From Rosa chinensis (taxonomy: Eukaryota; Streptophyta; Magnoliopsida; Rosales; Rosaceae), in NCBI RefSeq assembly GCF_002994745.2, contig NC_037090.1:29370501-29434500 (forward strand): 64,000 bases of DNA, written 5' to 3'. Positions 62,187 through 64,000 of the stretch are shown in pieces. Numbering within the stretch: the first letter of the stretch is position 1; the number at the start of each line of letters is the position of its first letter. A program made the position numbers and the translations under genes. The notes under the pieces are model-generated. The model was not told where the DNA came from, ran no database searches, and saw nothing but the letters and a program-made list of their open reading frames with translations.

Positions 62187-63004
62187 ATGGCCAATAGAAG
62201 GAATCCACCTATCGACGCAGACGATTTCGTCGAAGCCTTCGCAAGAAGGATGGAGGCAAATCAAGTCGGTGGGAGGCTCACTTATATTTGATCGAGTTTG
62301 CTTACAACAATAGTTACCACTCAAGCCTAGGGATGGCACCCTTTGAAGCTCTCTATGGATGACCGTGTCGTACTCCAATATGTTGGGCTGAAGTTGGAGA
62401 AGCCATTCTTCCAGGACCTGATATAGTTAAGCAATCTGCAGAGGTCATCACTTCAATTAAGGAGCGCTTGAAGACTGCACAAAGTCGCCAGAAGAGTTAT
62501 GCTGATCAACATCGGAGAAGTGTAGAATTTCAGGTTGGAGATCGTGTCTTGCTAAAAGTCTCACCGATGAGAGGAGTTATTCGTTTCGGGAGAAAGATTG
62601 CCAAGTTGTCACCAAGGTTTATTGGACCTTTCAAGATCATTGAGAAAGTTGGTAATTTAGCTTACCGATTAGATCTACCCCAACACTTATCTAACGTGCA
62701 TAACGTTTTTCATGTATCCATGCTACGAGAATACAAACCAGACAATTCCCATGTCATCGACCATAGTACCATAGAACTCTCAGAAGATGTCACATACGAG
62801 GAGGCACCTGTTCGTATCTTGGGTCGAGAAGTACGGAAGCTCCGTACTAAGGAAATTCCACTAGTGAAGATACAATGGAATCGACATGACGAAAACGAGG
62901 CTTCGTGGGAGCTAGAATCAGAAATGAGAAAGAAACACCCGCAATTGTTCATAGAATAAGGTACCTAAAATTCGAGGACGAATTTTCTTTTAAGGTGGGT
63001 AGAC
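62187..63004 (+). mobile_element. Ty3/gypsy chromovirus-like element E, internal deletion derivative
   Basis: A gag-like start (ATG 62187, [18 protein letters not shown]) runs for about 26 codons. It then joins, near 62255-62262, the distal integrase text [20 protein letters not shown] in another frame. Everything between (capsid, protease, RT, RNase H, integrase core) is lost. The polypurine tract CTTTTAAGGTGGGTAGAC ends at 63004 and the 3' LTR follows. No 5' LTR was seen. Confidence 0.85.
62263..62959 (+). pseudogene. Integrase C-terminus with chromodomain-like end
   Basis: The text [17 protein letters not shown] … [10 protein letters not shown] precedes a TGA at 62358. After it come WAEVGEAILPGPDIV, KSYADQHRRSVEFQVGDRVLLKVSP (the GPY/F-type module: FIGPFKIIEKVGNLAYRLDLP) and HNVFHVSMLREY. 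A chromodomain-like tail follows (VTYEEAPVRILGREVRKLR, IPLVKIQW, EASWELESEM), with a stop at 62957. Such tails direct integration toward marked chromatin in chromoviruses (Tekay/Del-like). Confidence 0.88.
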
Positions 63005-64000
63005 TGTAATAACCCGAAACTTAGTATCACTGTAGAGCACTCTAAGTTATCTTCAACTTAGAAATAATCCAAGTATCTTCTAAGCATTTTTCCGTTTAGA
63101 AACCAATGATACCACATGCTATACTTACACGTTATATAGGTAATTTTTTTTAATATTAGAGTTCTAGTAAACTTACTAAAATATCTTAGTTCGTATTTCT
63201 TGTGTACACTCGATATTTGTTATTGAGCTCAAGACTCTCATCTATATTATTTGTATGTTGCATGTCATTTTAGTAATAGTTATTGCCAACACATATTTGA
63301 ACCTTAAGAAAGCATATCAATCTTCGTATTAGTTTGAGTAGATGTGTATCTATATGTATATGTATACAGAATTTAAATGCCAATACATCTAGAAGAGCTA
63401 ATCTGATTTTTTCTTTCTAACAACCATAGCATTATAGGAAATTTCCTTGTAAATGCTTTGTAGACTTCCAACTCACTTTTGACTTACAAGTCAAGTGAGA
63501 ATTGATTTTTAATGCATTTTTCTAGCCTATATAAACATATGATCTGATCATATTTCCTACAAGCTTGAAGATCAAGTGCAAAATTGATCAAAAACTCCCT
63601 TAGTTGTAGAGAAAACTCACCTCACAAATCGTTCATTCTTTTTCTCTTGAGAAGCTCCCTTTGTTTTTCTCAAAGAAGTCCAAGCTTGAATCCAAGACCA
63701 AAATATTCACTCCATCTCTGAGTTTCTTAAGTAAGTACATGAATACATTCCTACATTCTTGAGTATTCATGTACTTACTTAAGAAACTCAGAGATGGAGT
63801 GAATATTTTGGTCTTGGATTCAAGCTTGGACTTCTTTGAGAAAAACAAAGGGAGCTTCTCAAGAGAAAAAGAATGAACGATTTGTGAGGTGAGTTTTCTC
63901 TACAACTAAGGGAGTTTTTGATCAATTTTGCACTTGATCTTCAAGCTTGTAGGAAATATGATCAGATCATATGTTTATATAGGCTAGAAAAATGCATTAA
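63005..64000 (+). repeat. 3' LTR of element E, cut by window end
   Basis: It begins TGTAATAACCCG directly after the polypurine tract. A CTATATAAAC box occurs at 63527-63536. The second half is a long palindrome, so the true LTR end is not visible. Confidence 0.85.
63509..64000. repeat. Perfect long palindrome, arms at least 238 bp
   Basis: 63509-63746 is the exact reverse complement of 63763-64000, by reading, with a 16-base centre (63747-63762). The arms run to the last base of the window, so the repeat may be longer. The right arm re-presents the LTR promoter region, including the TATATAAAC box, in reverse. Confidence 0.95.

Overview
This is a nuclear plant window. It has intron-containing genes with GT/AG borders, many Ty1/copia and Ty3/gypsy LTR retrotransposons, MITEs, a LINE and SINE-like heads. 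I infer a eudicot, possibly Rosaceae, from the style of the repeats; this is impression, not proof. Two protein genes look intact. One is a three-exon GT61-family glycosyltransferase on the minus strand (15861-18017). The other is a small single-exon protein with two GARP/Myb-like modules (5764-6390). Host-gene remnants include a decayed intron-bearing duplicate of the GT61 gene (23155-24837), an MSP1/ATAD1-type AAA-ATPase pseudogene that has lost its ATPase core (7411-7715), and a MOB1 fragment carried inside a Mutator-type element (12568-12853).

Layout from left to right. 1-1355 is the 3' end of a Ty3/gypsy LTR that sits in the reverse transcriptase of a minus-strand copia element (1356-5713). 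5764-25400 is the gene-bearing part, sprinkled with MITEs (6662-7367, 9260-10050, 14711-15277 with a second one nested at 14935-15105, 25060-25388), the Pack-MULE (11455-13431) and a gag-only copia remnant (about 19990-22270). 25418-44864 is one minus-strand copia element bounded by the target duplication CTACC. An 11.7-kb Tat-type gypsy element (27070-38779, target duplication ATGTT) is inserted exactly in its YVDD motif, and a Mutator-type MITE (41572-41993) is nested further along. 45057-46299 is a deleted LINE with a 12-bp target duplication. 46642-53656 is a plus-strand copia element hit twice by the same long-LTR gypsy family: first a 3.1-kb solo LTR (49419-52560), then a larger element at 53657. 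That second insertion was rearranged. Its far LTR and the copia flank now lie inverted at 58508-60615, between two direct copies of an 0.82-kb unit (57684-58507 and 60615-61436). The window ends in a gypsy element whose gag start is fused to its integrase end (62187-63004), and in its 3' LTR, which contains a perfect 238-bp-arm palindrome running off the window edge.

The most unusual signal is structural. In the LTR at the left edge, ten tandem units (373-679) share a constant 13-nt loop, while the stems differ from unit to unit and most remain self-complementary. The long-LTR gypsy family carries two further hairpin sets with the same logic: constant loop, changing but matched stems. The positions sit in unrelated LTR families, so this may be a general way in which LTRs of this genome are built or maintained.

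Almost all retroelement proteins here carry stops, frameshifts or deletions. None of the large elements looks autonomous as written. Element boundaries supported by TG...CA ends and matching target duplications are reliable to the base; others are marked approximate.
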